Shown piece after piece: positions 56,144 through 64,000 of a stretch of DNA of 64,000 nucleotides (its first letter is position 1; every line of letters starts with the position of its first letter). The DNA is from Pelosinus sp. IPA-1 (GTDB lineage: Bacteria; Bacillota; Negativicutes; DSM-13327). The stretch spans positions 248,001 through 312,000 of the forward strand of contig NZ_BSVC01000001.1 in the NCBI RefSeq assembly GCF_030269905.1. Reading direction: 5' to 3'. The translations under genes and the position numbers were made by a program. The notes beneath the pieces were generated by a model. It did no database searches. It was not told the origin of the DNA and saw only the letters and a list, made by a program, of their open reading frames with translations.

Positions 56144-56524
56144 ATGGAATTAAAAGAATATTTTGCATCGGTTAAAGGTACAGGTATTTTATCTACTGCT
56201 GATGATAAAGGGGTAGTGAATGCTGCTGTATATGCAAGCCCCCATTGTCTAGAGGATGGCTTGGTCGCGTTTATTATGAGACCACGCAAGACTCATGAGA
56301 ATATTATCCTTAACCCTAGTGCTTGCTTCTTATTTATGGAAGCGGGTAGGATGGAAGGGAAACGTATCTATCTCACTAAGGTAAAGGAAGAAAAAAATAG
56401 TGAATTGCTTTTTTCTCTCCGCCGCCATTGTAAACAAGATGAATCAGAAAGGAAAGAAGACTTATATCTTGTTTTCTTTAAGGTAGATAAAGTACGGAAT
56501 TTAGTGGGAGATCAAGAAGTTTAA
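56144..56524 (+). CDS. Pyridoxamine 5'-phosphate oxidase-family flavin-binding protein
   Basis: A 126-residue split-barrel protein of the PNPOx-like family. The N-terminal MELKEYFASVKGTGILSTAD and VNAAVYASPH and the RPRKTHENIILNPSACFLF segment follow the FMN-binding fold. Members of this short branch are usually annotated only as flavin- or heme-binding; real PNPOx enzymes are longer and have other catalytic residues. GGGAGG precedes the ATG. It is a single-gene unit followed by a terminator. Substrate unknown. Confidence 0.75.
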   Translation: MELKEYFASVKGTGILSTADDKGVVNAAVYASPHCLEDGLVAFIMRPRKTHENIILNPSACFLFMEAGRMEGKRIYLTKVKEEKNSELLFSLRRHCKQDESERKEDLYLVFFKVDKVRNLVGDQEV

Positions 56525-56540
56525 TAGCGTAAAAAAGGAA

Positions 56541-56576
56541 AGAAGGTAATGGTAATATCATTACCTTCTTTTTTTG
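56541..56576 (+). terminator. Terminator after the PNPOx-like gene
   Basis: AGAAGGTAATG pairs with CATTACCTTCT, followed by seven T. Confidence 0.88.
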
Positions 56577-56657
56577 TCGTAATTTATAATATTTTAACAT
56601 ATTGACACGAATTTTAGTTTTGTGGTAACTTAGCTATAGAAAATAAAGGAGGCTTTT

Positions 56658-57269
56658 ATGAACAATAATGACACGCAACATGTAAAACTCGTAGTAGCAG
56701 ACCCATCTAGCTTAGGATTATTTGGTTTGGCAATGGTTACTTTCGTAGCATCAACTCAAAAACTCGGCATTACAACAGGTTTATCTTTTGTGATTCCATG
56801 GGCCATTTTTTTGGGAGCTTTTGCTCAATTAATGGCGGCATCACTCGATTTTAAACACAATAATATTTTTGGTGCTACTGCATTTGCTGGGTATGCTTTC
56901 TTCTGGTTTTCAGTTGCAGCTTGCTGGTTAATTAAATTAGGAGTTTTTGGACAGGCTCTCATGACGGGTATCGATATGGGACAATTAGGTTTTGGTTTTA
57001 TTGGATATTTGATTTTTTCATTATTTATGACGATTGGCTCTACGGAAACAAACAAGGTATTATTTACCATATTCGTACTCATTGATGTATTGTTGGCAAT
57101 GCTAGCCTTAGATGCTTTTGGCGTAAATCACTGGGCTCATACAGTAGCTGGATACACTGAATTTGCTATTTCTTTAGTATCTTTTTACGGCTCAGCTGCC
57201 GTTGTCTTAAATCATCACTTTGGCAAACCATTTTTACCAACGGGTAAGCCTTTCGGAATCTTTAAATAA
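56658..57269 (+). CDS. satP: Acetate/succinate transporter, GPR1/FUN34/YaaH family
   Basis: A 203-residue membrane protein with six helices. The family signature near the start, usually NPAPLGL, here reads DPSSLGLFGLAM. The central FGATAFAGYAFFWFS and the C-terminal AGYTEFAISLVSFYGSAAVV are typical. These hexameric channels or symporters carry acetate and succinate. AAAGGAGG precedes the ATG. In a fermenter it may export or take up acetate. Not linked to acs or ackA here. Confidence 0.87.
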   Translation: MNNNDTQHVKLVVADPSSLGLFGLAMVTFVASTQKLGITTGLSFVIPWAIFLGAFAQLMAASLDFKHNNIFGATAFAGYAFFWFSVAACWLIKLGVFGQALMTGIDMGQLGFGFIGYLIFSLFMTIGSTETNKVLFTIFVLIDVLLAMLALDAFGVNHWAHTVAGYTEFAISLVSFYGSAAVVLNHHFGKPFLPTGKPFGIFK

Positions 57270-57296
57270 TATTAAATAAAATAAGACGCTTTTTAG

Positions 57297-57346
57297 AGGT
57301 GTATTTCGAATGACATTCAGTTGTCATTCAAAATACACCTTTTTGT
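57297..57346 (+). terminator. Terminator after satP
   Basis: AGGTGTATTT, a bulge, GAATGACA pairs with TGTCATTC, AAATACACCT, followed by five T. Confidence 0.85.
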
Positions 57347-57515
57347 TTTCCATTCAAAAAGTGTATACCCTTTGACGCGGCATTATTAATTAAGATGTCA
57401 ATTTTATGATGGTTGACGATAATGAAATTGAACATTTCTTTGATAGTTTTAATATTTTCTAAATCTATTTCATAATAATATCCATTTAACTGCAGTAATA
57501 TGAGAAGAGATTGTC
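57327..57515 (-). pseudogene. Fragment of a short-chain dehydrogenase gene
   Basis: On the minus strand an open stretch reads EIDLENIKTIKEMFNF, then IIVNHHKIDILINNAASKG. The KIDILINNA(A/G) core is the structural NNAG motif of short-chain dehydrogenases, at the right distance after the D(V/L) strand. The Gly-rich cofactor site and the catalytic Tyr-x-x-x-Lys are absent and a stop follows the motif, so it is a small relic. The remaining gap to 57653 shows only AT-rich sequence. Confidence 0.45.
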
Positions 57516-57653
57516 ACTAAATTGTAAAATTCACTATCAACACTATTATATATTTTCTATTTAGAAATAGGCATATATTTAAAAAAATGGCAGGGATTTA
57601 TTAGAATATTAAGGAACAATATATCAATAAAAGTTATCGAATGGAGATAATAC

Positions 57654-58598
57654 ATGTATATTTATCTTGATATTATAAAAGAATTTTCTTGTGAAATGTG
57701 TGGACAATGTTGCCGCAATGATTGGCAGGTTACAATGGATGAAGAGAGTTATAGCCGCAATGCCTTATTATTTAAAGAGAGGGGCAGGGAAGAAGAATTT
57801 TCAAAGGCATTTATCCCCATTACAGGGAAAGGGGAGCTAGGTGAATATGCCTACATTGCAAAAAAAACCAGTGGTGGTTGTTGGTTTTTAGCGGAAGATC
57901 ATCTTTGCCTTCTTCAAGGTGAGGCTGGTCATAGTCATCTTGATGCGGTCTGTCAGACTTACCCTCGCTATCCGATGAATACAGCTAGAGGAATGGAATT
58001 AACATTAAGTTTCAGCTGCCCAGCAGTTATTAAACTTGTCAGTCGAATTGAGCCCATAAAGATCTTGCGTTCAGAGGAACCACCTATGGTAATACTCCCC
58101 AATAATTATGTAGTTCATATATTTCCTGAACAACAATCTATTTATAATCCATTACATTATTATTTTGAAATAGAACATCATTTGCTTGATATTATACAGT
58201 GCAGACAAATTACCATAGGAGAGCGCATACAGCTCCTGAAAGAGACCATTTGGAAAATCGATGACTTAAAAAAAGATGATACCTTAGGACAAAAATTGAA
58301 TTCCATTATCTATACTAATTATGAATTGATGGATGGGAAAGAAGCCATTACACAATCTACAGAGCATTGCACTCCAGAAATACTAATGGAAAACTTTTTT
58401 GTGAATTTTATCTTTAAAAAACCTTTCTATTTATATGGTCTTCAAAAGGGCATAGACCTTATAGAAAAGATATGGCAAGCTATTGAAAGTGTAAGAAAAC
58501 ATGCTGATAACTTACCAAAGGATATGGAGGATATCAGTCAGTCGATTATGGAGCTAGAATTACAATATAGTCATAACCGAAAAAGTTTGCTAACATGA
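57654..58598 (+). CDS. fliB: FliB-like lysine-N-methylase (YkgJ-type cysteine cluster)
   Basis: A 314-residue protein. The N-terminal C13-x-x-C16-x-x-C19-C20 (SCEMCGQCC) and later HLCLLQ, AVCQTYPRYP and SFSCPAV match the FliB family, which methylates lysines of flagellin; the cysteines probably hold a metal cluster. Length is somewhat below Salmonella FliB (about 400). GGAGAT precedes the ATG. No flagellin gene lies in the window, so the substrate is uncertain, though motility is supported by the chemoreceptor. A terminator follows. Confidence 0.75.
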   Translation: MYIYLDIIKEFSCEMCGQCCRNDWQVTMDEESYSRNALLFKERGREEEFSKAFIPITGKGELGEYAYIAKKTSGGCWFLAEDHLCLLQGEAGHSHLDAVCQTYPRYPMNTARGMELTLSFSCPAVIKLVSRIEPIKILRSEEPPMVILPNNYVVHIFPEQQSIYNPLHYYFEIEHHLLDIIQCRQITIGERIQLLKETIWKIDDLKKDDTLGQKLNSIIYTNYELMDGKEAITQSTEHCTPEILMENFFVNFIFKKPFYLYGLQKGIDLIEKIWQAIESVRKHADNLPKDMEDISQSIMELELQYSHNRKSLLT

Positions 58599-58614
58599 AG
58601 ATAAGGAATTGTAT

Positions 58615-58659
58615 CAATAAACCTCCAATTATCTACAATTGATAACTGGAGGTTTATTG
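58615..58659. terminator. Bidirectional terminator between fliB and pfp
   Basis: A 19-base stem with one wobble (58615-58633 with 58641-58659) between converging genes. Confidence 0.82.
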
Positions 58660-58681
58660 CTTTATGTTAAATAGTATTTTT

Positions 58682-59896
58682 TTATTTTAATATTTTTGCA
58701 ACTTTGGGAGCTCTTAGTCTAGTTGCTGAGGGAAGATTAGAACCAAGCAGCGGTCTAAGATAATCTTTGAAAGCATTTGTTACATGATTGCCAGCAGCAT
58801 TGATGAAATTATCAGGCATGTGCTTTGTTTTACCTGCTAAATCGGCCAGCGGTGTCATTTTATATTCTACTGCATAATCTCCTATACGATGAATTGTAAC
58901 GGAACCATCGCAGTTAGTAGCGAGGGCAAATTGCACGGCTTTTTCGCCGACTTCTCGGGCTTCCCGTTGATCCACGTCGGAAGCACAGCCGAGGAAACAG
59001 CGCTGAATATAACCGAAAGTATCGCTACGAACTCTAGAAATTCCTAGTTTTTCTTTCACAGCTTGGGTAAGTAAATCGCCTAAGGCTCCTGTTCCCGACA
59101 TGGTTACATTGCCATGGGCGTCTTTTTCTACATCTTTTAGTAAACTTAAAATAATAGGGCGGTCAGAAGAGTCTTTGATACCTTCTGATACTGCTACAAC
59201 ACAATAACCATACTGTAAATATACTTTCTGTACATCAGCAGCGAAGTTATCAATGTTAAATGGACGTTCTGGTAAGTAGATAAGATGAGGACCATCATCA
59301 GGAAATTTTTGTGCCGCCGCTGCTGCTGCAGTTAAAAAACCGGAATTCCTTCCCATGACGACACCGATATAGACTCCTGACAATGCTCTCATATCAAGGT
59401 TAATCCCCGAAAATGCCTGCATTACAAAACGTGCGGCAGAGCTATAGCCAGGTGTATGGTCATTAATCAATAAGTCATTGTCAATGGTTTTTGGTATATG
59501 AATGGCACGAAATTCATAATTATCCAGCTTAGCTTGTTCACTCACAATATGTACCGTGTCAGCAGAATCATTGCCGCCAATGTAGAAGAAGTAACGGATA
59601 TCGTGGGCTTTTAATACTTTGAAAATTTCTTTACAATAGTTTTCATCAGGTTTAACGCGAGTAGAAAACAGGGCTGATGATGGGCTTTGTGCCACTTGCT
59701 CAAGATTACAGGATGTTTCTTGGCTTAAATCAATAAAGTCCTCATTCAAAATGCCTTCGACCCCTCGTAAGGCACCATAGATGTTCGTGATTTGACTATA
59801 TTTTCGTGCTTCTGCAACCACTCCTGCCATACTTTGATTAATAACGGCAGTCGGGCCTCCCCCTTGGGCAATTAGTGCTTTTCCAATCAATTTCAT
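58682..59896 (-). CDS. pfp: Pyrophosphate-dependent 6-phosphofructokinase
   Basis: Reversible phosphorylation of fructose 6-phosphate using PPi. The 404 residues show QGGGPTAVINQS, the phosphate-donor loop FYIGGNDSADT, the catalytic PKTIDND and MGRNSGFLTAAAA. ATP enzymes have GGDGS, PPi enzymes GGDDS; the GGNDS here keeps the bulky second Asp that blocks ATP, supporting PPi use. AGGAGG precedes the ATG. It can replace fructose bisphosphatase as well. A separate ATP-PFK is not in the window. Confidence 0.88.
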   Translation of the reverse strand: MKLIGKALIAQGGGPTAVINQSMAGVVAEARKYSQITNIYGALRGVEGILNEDFIDLSQETSCNLEQVAQSPSSALFSTRVKPDENYCKEIFKVLKAHDIRYFFYIGGNDSADTVHIVSEQAKLDNYEFRAIHIPKTIDNDLLINDHTPGYSSAARFVMQAFSGINLDMRALSGVYIGVVMGRNSGFLTAAAAAAQKFPDDGPHLIYLPERPFNIDNFAADVQKVYLQYGYCVVAVSEGIKDSSDRPIILSLLKDVEKDAHGNVTMSGTGALGDLLTQAVKEKLGISRVRSDTFGYIQRCFLGCASDVDQREAREVGEKAVQFALATNCDGSVTIHRIGDYAVEYKMTPLADLAGKTKHMPDNFINAAGNHVTNAFKDYLRPLLGSNLPSATRLRAPKVAKILK

Positions 59897-60009
59897 ATTA
59901 GCCTCCTGTGTTCAAATTATATATGTCATATTATCAGTGAAGCAAATGCTATGTATCTGATCCTATAAACAAAAAAGTGTAATAATATGAAATACCAAAG
60001 GCGGTCAGT

Positions 60010-60243
60010 TAAAGAAGACTTGATTCAGATGGAGTTAAAACTTCATCTGAATCTTAGCCCTTCTTATCCAGGGACTTAGCCGCTCTTAACTCCCACTTAT
60101 ATAAGTGATCCTTGGGGCCGGAGACCCTTAGAGCGAACTTATTTCGAGTTTACAGCCTGTTTCCCTGACCATAAAGGGCAGGGAATTACAGACTGTTAAC
60201 GAGATGAAGATGGGAGTCTTAGAGCGGTTTAGTCATCGGATAA
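60010..60243 (+). repeat. Dispersed 234-bp structured repeat R2, copy 3
   Basis: Plus-strand copy, ends as in copies 1 and 2. It lies between the divergent pfp and purine permease genes. The inner hairpin TTTCCCTG ... CAGGGAA and closing stem CCGCTCTTAACTCCC with GGGAGTCTTAGAGCGG are clear. One left-hairpin pair is broken by an A to T change relative to copy 2. Confidence 0.85.
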
Positions 60244-60468
60244 CCAAACCTGCCCATAATGTGGTAAATCATTCTTCAAAAAATATAAATGTCCTGCCGA
60301 TGAAATCCATTTAAGTTGAAATAATGGAAATATTCGCAAAAAAGTATAAGAATGATAAATTCATATAAGCTTTTGAAGGCAGGCCATCTCATTCTAGGTA
60401 TTGTGTATACATAATACCATAATATGTGTTATAATGTCGCTTACTATTTATTATTAGAGGTGTGATAT

Positions 60469-61767
60469 ATGGAATCATTATTTAAGCTAGGGGAAAGAGG
60501 AACGAGTGTATCAACGGAGGTTTTAGCAGGTGTAACAACATTTTTAACATTAGCCTATTCTGTAATTGTTATCCCCTCCGTGCTGAGTTTGACGGGTATG
60601 GATTTTAACGGAGTTTTTATGGCAGTCATTTTGAGCAGTGTAATTGGTACCCTAATTATGGGTTTATTTGCAAATTATCCTATTGTTATCGGACCAGGAT
60701 TGGGCTTAAATGCGTATTTTGCTTTTAGTGTAGTAAAAGGTGGAGGATTTTCCTGGGAAGTGGCGTTAGGAGCTGTTTTTATATCGGGTATCATGTTTTT
60801 GTTAGTGTCTCTTACTGAATTTCGCTCCATACTAATTGATGCCATTCCTGCTAGTTTGAAGCATGCTATCACAGCGGGAATTGGTTTTTTTGTGTGCTTT
60901 ATTGGGCTTCAGAGTGCCAAAATTGTAGTGGATTCTCCTGCCACTTTAGTAACGCTAGGTAAGCTTTCAGAACCAATACCATTATTAACGATTATTGGAC
61001 TTGTTGTGTCTCTTGTCTTGCTAACTTACCGGGTAAAGGCTGCTCTATTTATTGGTATGCTGGTAACTGCAGTGGTCGCTTACGCTATGGGATTTATGTC
61101 TTTACCGTCTCAGTTTATTGTTATGCCTAATGGACTAGAGCATACTTTACTAAAACTAGATATACAAGGTGTCCTAGATTCAGGTTTATATTCTGTTATT
61201 TTTACCTTCTTTTTGATTACTTTATTTGATACGACAGGTACCTTGCTGGGGATGGCAGAGCAAGCCAGATTATTAGTAAATGGTAAATTCCCAAATGCAA
61301 AAGGTGCTTTCTTAGCCGATGCAACAGGTACGGTTGCTGGAGCCCTCTTGGGGACTAGTCCAACGGCTACTTGTATAGAGTCTAGCGCAGGTGTAGCAGC
61401 AGGGGGACGTAGTGGATTAACGGCTGTTACAGTAGCTATTCTGTTTTTAATTACTTTGTTTTTTTCCCCGATTGCGAAGATGTTATCAAGTATTCCTTCA
61501 GTAACAGCACCTGCCTTGATTATCGTTGGCTTTTTTATGATGAATGGCTTGCGTGATATTGATTGGCAAAACATTGAGGAAGCCTTTCCGGCATTCTTAG
61601 TCGTAGCTGCGATGCCACTTACCTATAGCATTGCGACAGGTATTGGCATTGGATTTATCGTCTACCCATTACTAAAATTAATGAGGGGTAAAGGGCGAGA
61701 GGTTCATCCGATTTTATATTTATTTATGGTCTTATTCTTTATTCAAATTGGAATCTTAAATCACTAA
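60469..61767 (+). CDS. AzgA-type NCS2 purine permease
   Basis: A 432-residue membrane protein with about 13 helices, of the adenine/guanine/hypoxanthine branch of the NCS2 family. The N-terminal VLAGVTTFLTLAYSVIVIPS, GPGLGLNAYFAFSVV, FLITLFDTTGTLLG and LGTSPTATCIESSAGVAAGG are family signatures. A weak GAGGTG precedes the ATG. No purine riboswitch core could be read in the 225-base leader. TATAAT at 60429-60434 is the probable -10. Confidence 0.9.
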   Translation: MESLFKLGERGTSVSTEVLAGVTTFLTLAYSVIVIPSVLSLTGMDFNGVFMAVILSSVIGTLIMGLFANYPIVIGPGLGLNAYFAFSVVKGGGFSWEVALGAVFISGIMFLLVSLTEFRSILIDAIPASLKHAITAGIGFFVCFIGLQSAKIVVDSPATLVTLGKLSEPIPLLTIIGLVVSLVLLTYRVKAALFIGMLVTAVVAYAMGFMSLPSQFIVMPNGLEHTLLKLDIQGVLDSGLYSVIFTFFLITLFDTTGTLLGMAEQARLLVNGKFPNAKGAFLADATGTVAGALLGTSPTATCIESSAGVAAGGRSGLTAVTVAILFLITLFFSPIAKMLSSIPSVTAPALIIVGFFMMNGLRDIDWQNIEEAFPAFLVVAAMPLTYSIATGIGIGFIVYPLLKLMRGKGREVHPILYLFMVLFFIQIGILNH

Positions 61768-61772
61768 TAGGA

Positions 61773-61822
61773 AAGAAAAAACAGCTAGTTCGGCCTGTGT
61801 AGGCCAGCTAGCTGTTTTTTCT
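61773..61822. terminator. Bidirectional terminator between permease and Crp/Fnr gene
   Basis: AAGAAAAAACAGCTAG pairs with CTAGCTGTTTTTTCTT, with an inner GGCCT/AGGCC stem. A and T runs serve both strands; it includes the Crp/Fnr stop codon. Confidence 0.9.
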
Positions 61823-62520
61823 TAAAGTGAGTAATGCCTAAGTTTATCGAGAAGTAGTATTTGTTTCGGACTACTGATTTTTATAAATCCTTCTGCCTGT
61901 AGTTTTGAAATTTTACGGCTTAAGGTCTCGCGTGTAGTGCCGAATAGGCTGGCTAGCTCATGTCTTGGCAAATTAATGGTGAGTCGGGTGCCTTGAGGTG
62001 TAATGACTCCCTCTTTTTCTCCCATAATGCGCAGCCACGTAATTAATCGTTGTTCAATGGTTTGTAATGAAAGATTACTAATGAATTTCTCAGCGTAGGC
62101 AAGTCTTTCTGTTAGAGCATGCATCACACCTGCGGAAATTTCTGAGTTTTCCCTCATAATGTTTTTCAAGTCATCTCGGGAAAGTAGACAAATCCCTGTA
62201 TCTTCCAATGTCTCTGCATTAAGAAGATAGTGCTGTTCATCCATCAATAATGCTAGCTCTCCGAAGAAGTCTCCAGGTTCTAGTAGGCGCACAATTTGTT
62301 GGCGACCATCCTCTGACATTTCATAGACCTTTACCCGTCCATAACGCACAATGTAAAGATGTTTGGCGATGTCTCCTTTATTAAAGAGTACTGTGCCCTT
62401 ATGATAATTTTTCTTTCTAATTAGCATATTAATTTTTTGCAATTCATTGATGTGCAGCATCTTAAAGATAGGTACGATACTAGCGCAAATGTGTTCTATT
62501 TGGTCTGTGCAATTATGCAT
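61822..62520 (-). CDS. Crp/Fnr-family transcriptional regulator
   Basis: A 232-residue activator: cyclic-nucleotide-binding-like domain (LFNKGDIAKHLYIVRYGRVK, EPGDFFGELALL), dimer helix and C-terminal helix-turn-helix HELASLFGTTRETLSRKISK. The TRETLSR recognition helix with E and R suits TTGAT half-sites. It has only C4 and C12 near the N-terminus, too few for the FNR [4Fe-4S] cluster, so it more resembles the DNR/HcpR/ArcR types that sense NO or heme state. GAGGT precedes the ATG. Divergent from the RIC-flavodiiron genes, with an FNR-type site between. Confidence 0.87.
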   Translation of the reverse strand: MHNCTDQIEHICASIVPIFKMLHINELQKINMLIRKKNYHKGTVLFNKGDIAKHLYIVRYGRVKVYEMSEDGRQQIVRLLEPGDFFGELALLMDEQHYLLNAETLEDTGICLLSRDDLKNIMRENSEISAGVMHALTERLAYAEKFISNLSLQTIEQRLITWLRIMGEKEGVITPQGTRLTINLPRHELASLFGTTRETLSRKISKLQAEGFIKISSPKQILLLDKLRHYSL

Positions 62521-62595
62521 ATGAATACCTCAATTATTATCTATATTCTTTTCTCTATTATAACTTGTTTAAGGCATAAAGTTAATTATAGAAAA

Positions 62596-62637
62596 TTGAT
62601 TTATATCACTTCTTTTAATCGGCATAGATAGTATGAT
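62596..62637 (+). promoter_or_regulatory. FNR-type site and promoter of the RIC operon
   Basis: TTGATTTATATCAC (62596-62609) matches the FNR consensus TTGAT-N4-ATCAA at 9 of 10 bases. A TATGAT -10 box lies at 62632-62637, so the expected start near 62644 places the site centre at about -41.5, the class II activator position. Confidence 0.7.
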
Positions 62638-62695
62638 TAAATCAAAGTTGTGGGAGATACTGTAGTTAAATAGATTATTTTGGAGGTAAGGAATT

Positions 62696-63409
62696 ATGGA
62701 AAAGAAATTTACATCTAGTCAGGCTGTGGGTGCTATTGTTGCAGAATTCCCTCAAGCGGCTGAAATTTTTAAAGGATACAGAATCGATTTTTGTTGCGGC
62801 GGCGACAAAACGCTAAAAGTAGCAGTACAAGAATTAGGGCTTGATGAGAATACTGTATTAGAACAATTAAACCAAGCCTATAGTAAAACAGTAAATCAAA
62901 GTAAGAAAAGTGACGAAGTCGATTGGCGTAAGGAGTCCTTTACTACTCTTGTAGATCACATTGTCAATACACATCATCTGTACTTACAAAAAGAACTACC
63001 ACAAATCAGTGAATTTGTAACAAAAATCTTACGTGTTCATGGTCAAAATCATAGTGAATTAACGAGGGTACATAAATTATTCCATACATTAAAAATGGAA
63101 TTAGAGCAACATCTGATAAAAGAAGAGGAGATACTGTTTCCTCTTATAAAACAATATGAAAAGAATCCATCCGATCAGTTACTTGATAAAATTAAACAGG
63201 TGACCAATGATATTGAAGAAGAGCATGAGCAAGCAGGAGATATTATAAAAGAACTGCGTAACATTACTAATCAATATGAGTTGCCCGCGAATACTTGTAC
63301 AACCTATCAACTTGCATATCAAAAATTAGAGGAAATGGAGTCGGATATTTTTCAACACATTCATTTGGAAAATAATATCCTTCATCCCCGTTTGCAAGGT
63401 AGAATTTAA
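62696..63409 (+). CDS. RIC-family iron-sulfur cluster repair di-iron protein
   Basis: ScdA/YtfE/RIC proteins repair Fe-S clusters damaged by NO and oxidants. The 237 residues have the N-terminal DUF542 domain with DFCCGG (C33, C34) and a hemerythrin-like domain with the di-iron ligands in VNTHHLYL, HGQNHSEL, EQHLIKEEEILFP, EEEHEQAGD and FQHIHLENNILHP. TTGGAGG precedes the ATG. It probably forms an operon with the flavodiiron gene 73 bases downstream, under the divergent Crp/Fnr regulator. Confidence 0.93.
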   Translation: MEKKFTSSQAVGAIVAEFPQAAEIFKGYRIDFCCGGDKTLKVAVQELGLDENTVLEQLNQAYSKTVNQSKKSDEVDWRKESFTTLVDHIVNTHHLYLQKELPQISEFVTKILRVHGQNHSELTRVHKLFHTLKMELEQHLIKEEEILFPLIKQYEKNPSDQLLDKIKQVTNDIEEEHEQAGDIIKELRNITNQYELPANTCTTYQLAYQKLEEMESDIFQHIHLENNILHPRLQGRI

Positions 63410-63482
63410 GGATCTAAATAAGAGAGAGTAGCGTGAGAGATAATAATTTCTAAAGATGAAATAAAAGTGTGGGGGAATAAAG

Positions 63483-64000
63483 ATGAGCTTTAAAATTAGA
63501 GACGGTCTTACATGGGTAGGGAAAATTGACTGGGAATTACGGACATTCCATGGCGAAGAATATTCGACTCACAAAGGGACATCTTATAATTCTTATTTGA
63601 TTCAGGACGAGAAGACAGTGTTACTAGATACAGTTTGGATGCCCTTTGCCCACGAATTTATTCAGAACTTAGAACGCGAAATTCCGTTAACAAAAATTGA
63701 TGCTCTTGTCATTACTCATGGTGAAGTTGATCATAGTGGAGCCTTACCTGAACTAATGAAAAAAATTCCTAATGTACCTATTTACTGCACAGCCAATGCG
63801 GTGAAATCCTTAAAGGGACAATATCATCAGGATTGGAATTTTAAAATAGTTAAGACTGGGGATAAGTTGAATTTAGGTTCAAAAGAACTCATCTTTGTAG
63901 AAGCACCAATGCTACACTGGCCCGATACCATGTTTGCCTATATGACAAGTGATAATATCTTGTTCAGCAGCGATGCCTTCGGTCAGCATTATGCATCAGC
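63483..64000 (+). CDS. Flavodiiron protein (A-type flavoprotein), 5' part
   Basis: N-terminal 172 residues of a flavodiiron O2/NO reductase, cut by the window end. The metallo-beta-lactamase-like domain has the di-iron ligands H79, E81, D83 and H84 in THGEVDHSG, then H145 in LHWPDT and D164 in SSDAFG; ligand H226 and the flavodoxin domain lie beyond. No upstream fused domain. TGGGGG precedes ATG 63483. With RIC it forms an oxygen and nitric oxide defence pair for an anaerobe. Confidence 0.93.
   Translation, partial: MSFKIRDGLTWVGKIDWELRTFHGEEYSTHKGTSYNSYLIQDEKTVLLDTVWMPFAHEFIQNLEREIPLTKIDALVITHGEVDHSGALPELMKKIPNVPIYCTANAVKSLKGQYHQDWNFKIVKTGDKLNLGSKELIFVEAPMLHWPDTMFAYMTSDNILFSSDAFGQHYAS

Noticed and set aside
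58682-59896. ATP-dependent phosphofructokinase
   Set aside because: The GGNDS loop keeps the Asp typical of PPi enzymes rather than the Gly of ATP enzymes.
29498-60243. R2 as a CRISPR array or tRNA cluster
   Set aside because: Copies are more than 10 kb apart, with no short spacer-repeat pattern; their folding is not a cloverleaf.
60244-60468. Purine riboswitch before the AzgA-type permease
   Set aside because: The conserved loop-loop and junction bases were not found, despite the purine-related gene.

Overview
The window looks like chromosome of a diderm, endospore-forming, anaerobic Firmicute of the Negativicutes, most likely a Sporomusaceae member close to Pelosinus or Sporomusa. This is inference. 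It rests on low-GC Gram-positive style ribosome binding sites, a heptosyltransferase-family GT9 enzyme (LPS-type outer membrane), spore photoproduct lyase plus a spore-coat/SASP-like repeat protein (sporulation), 2-oxoacid:ferredoxin oxidoreductase, PPi-dependent phosphofructokinase, and an RIC/flavodiiron pair for O2 and NO defence. No rRNA, tRNA, CRISPR array, prophage or complete insertion sequence was seen.

Layout. 1-6.1 kb: an HD-GYP phosphodiesterase, QueF, a copper module (CsoR repressor with its operator, then CopA ATPase) and a D-aminoacylase-like amidohydrolase. 6.3-15.9 kb: an arabino-oligosaccharide locus (lipoprotein binding protein, two permeases, GH51 arabinofuranosidase, YesM/YesN-type two-component system, MsmX-type ATPase). 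16-17.1 kb: GT9. 17.3-25.1 kb: a hexitol PTS locus with two near-identical mannitol-type EII proteins flanking an MtlR activator, then a PfkB kinase and a SorE-like zinc dehydrogenase. 25.5-28 kb: a two-component system and a His/Met-rich secreted protein. 28.2-33.2 kb: small genes, a SASP-like protein, two membrane glycosyltransferase genes and an AraC regulator. 33.3-34.2 kb: decayed remains of a KdgF-like cupin and a TRAP transporter. 34.2-41 kb: KimA-like permease, a two-component system, zwf-pgl. 41-50.9 kb: KorAB, Upp, SplB, a PhoR-like kinase, an EAL/GGDEF protein and PstS. 51-64 kb: chemoreceptor, PAS-HD-GYP protein, aspartate kinase, flavin-binding protein, acetate transporter, FliB-like methylase, PPi-PFK, purine permease, Crp/Fnr regulator, RIC, and the start of a flavodiiron protein cut off by the window end.

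The most distinctive content is non-coding. Two dispersed, highly structured repeat families each occur three times: a 97-bp element (R1) whose left end abuts the T-run of a terminator-like hairpin in every copy, and a 233-234-bp element (R2), one copy of which supplies the last nine codons and stop of pgl. Neither encodes a protein. Regulatory sites can also be read directly: a CsoR operator over the copper promoter, PhoP-type direct repeats with 11-bp period before pstS and before the EAL/GGDEF gene, and an FNR-type palindrome placed about 41.5 bp upstream of the expected start of the RIC transcript.

Three cyclic-di-GMP proteins, four hybrid-free sensor kinase/regulator systems and a chemoreceptor indicate a motile, signal-rich lifestyle. 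Many start sites were moved downstream of the longest reading frame to the codon that carries a ribosome binding site; these choices are stated in each entry.
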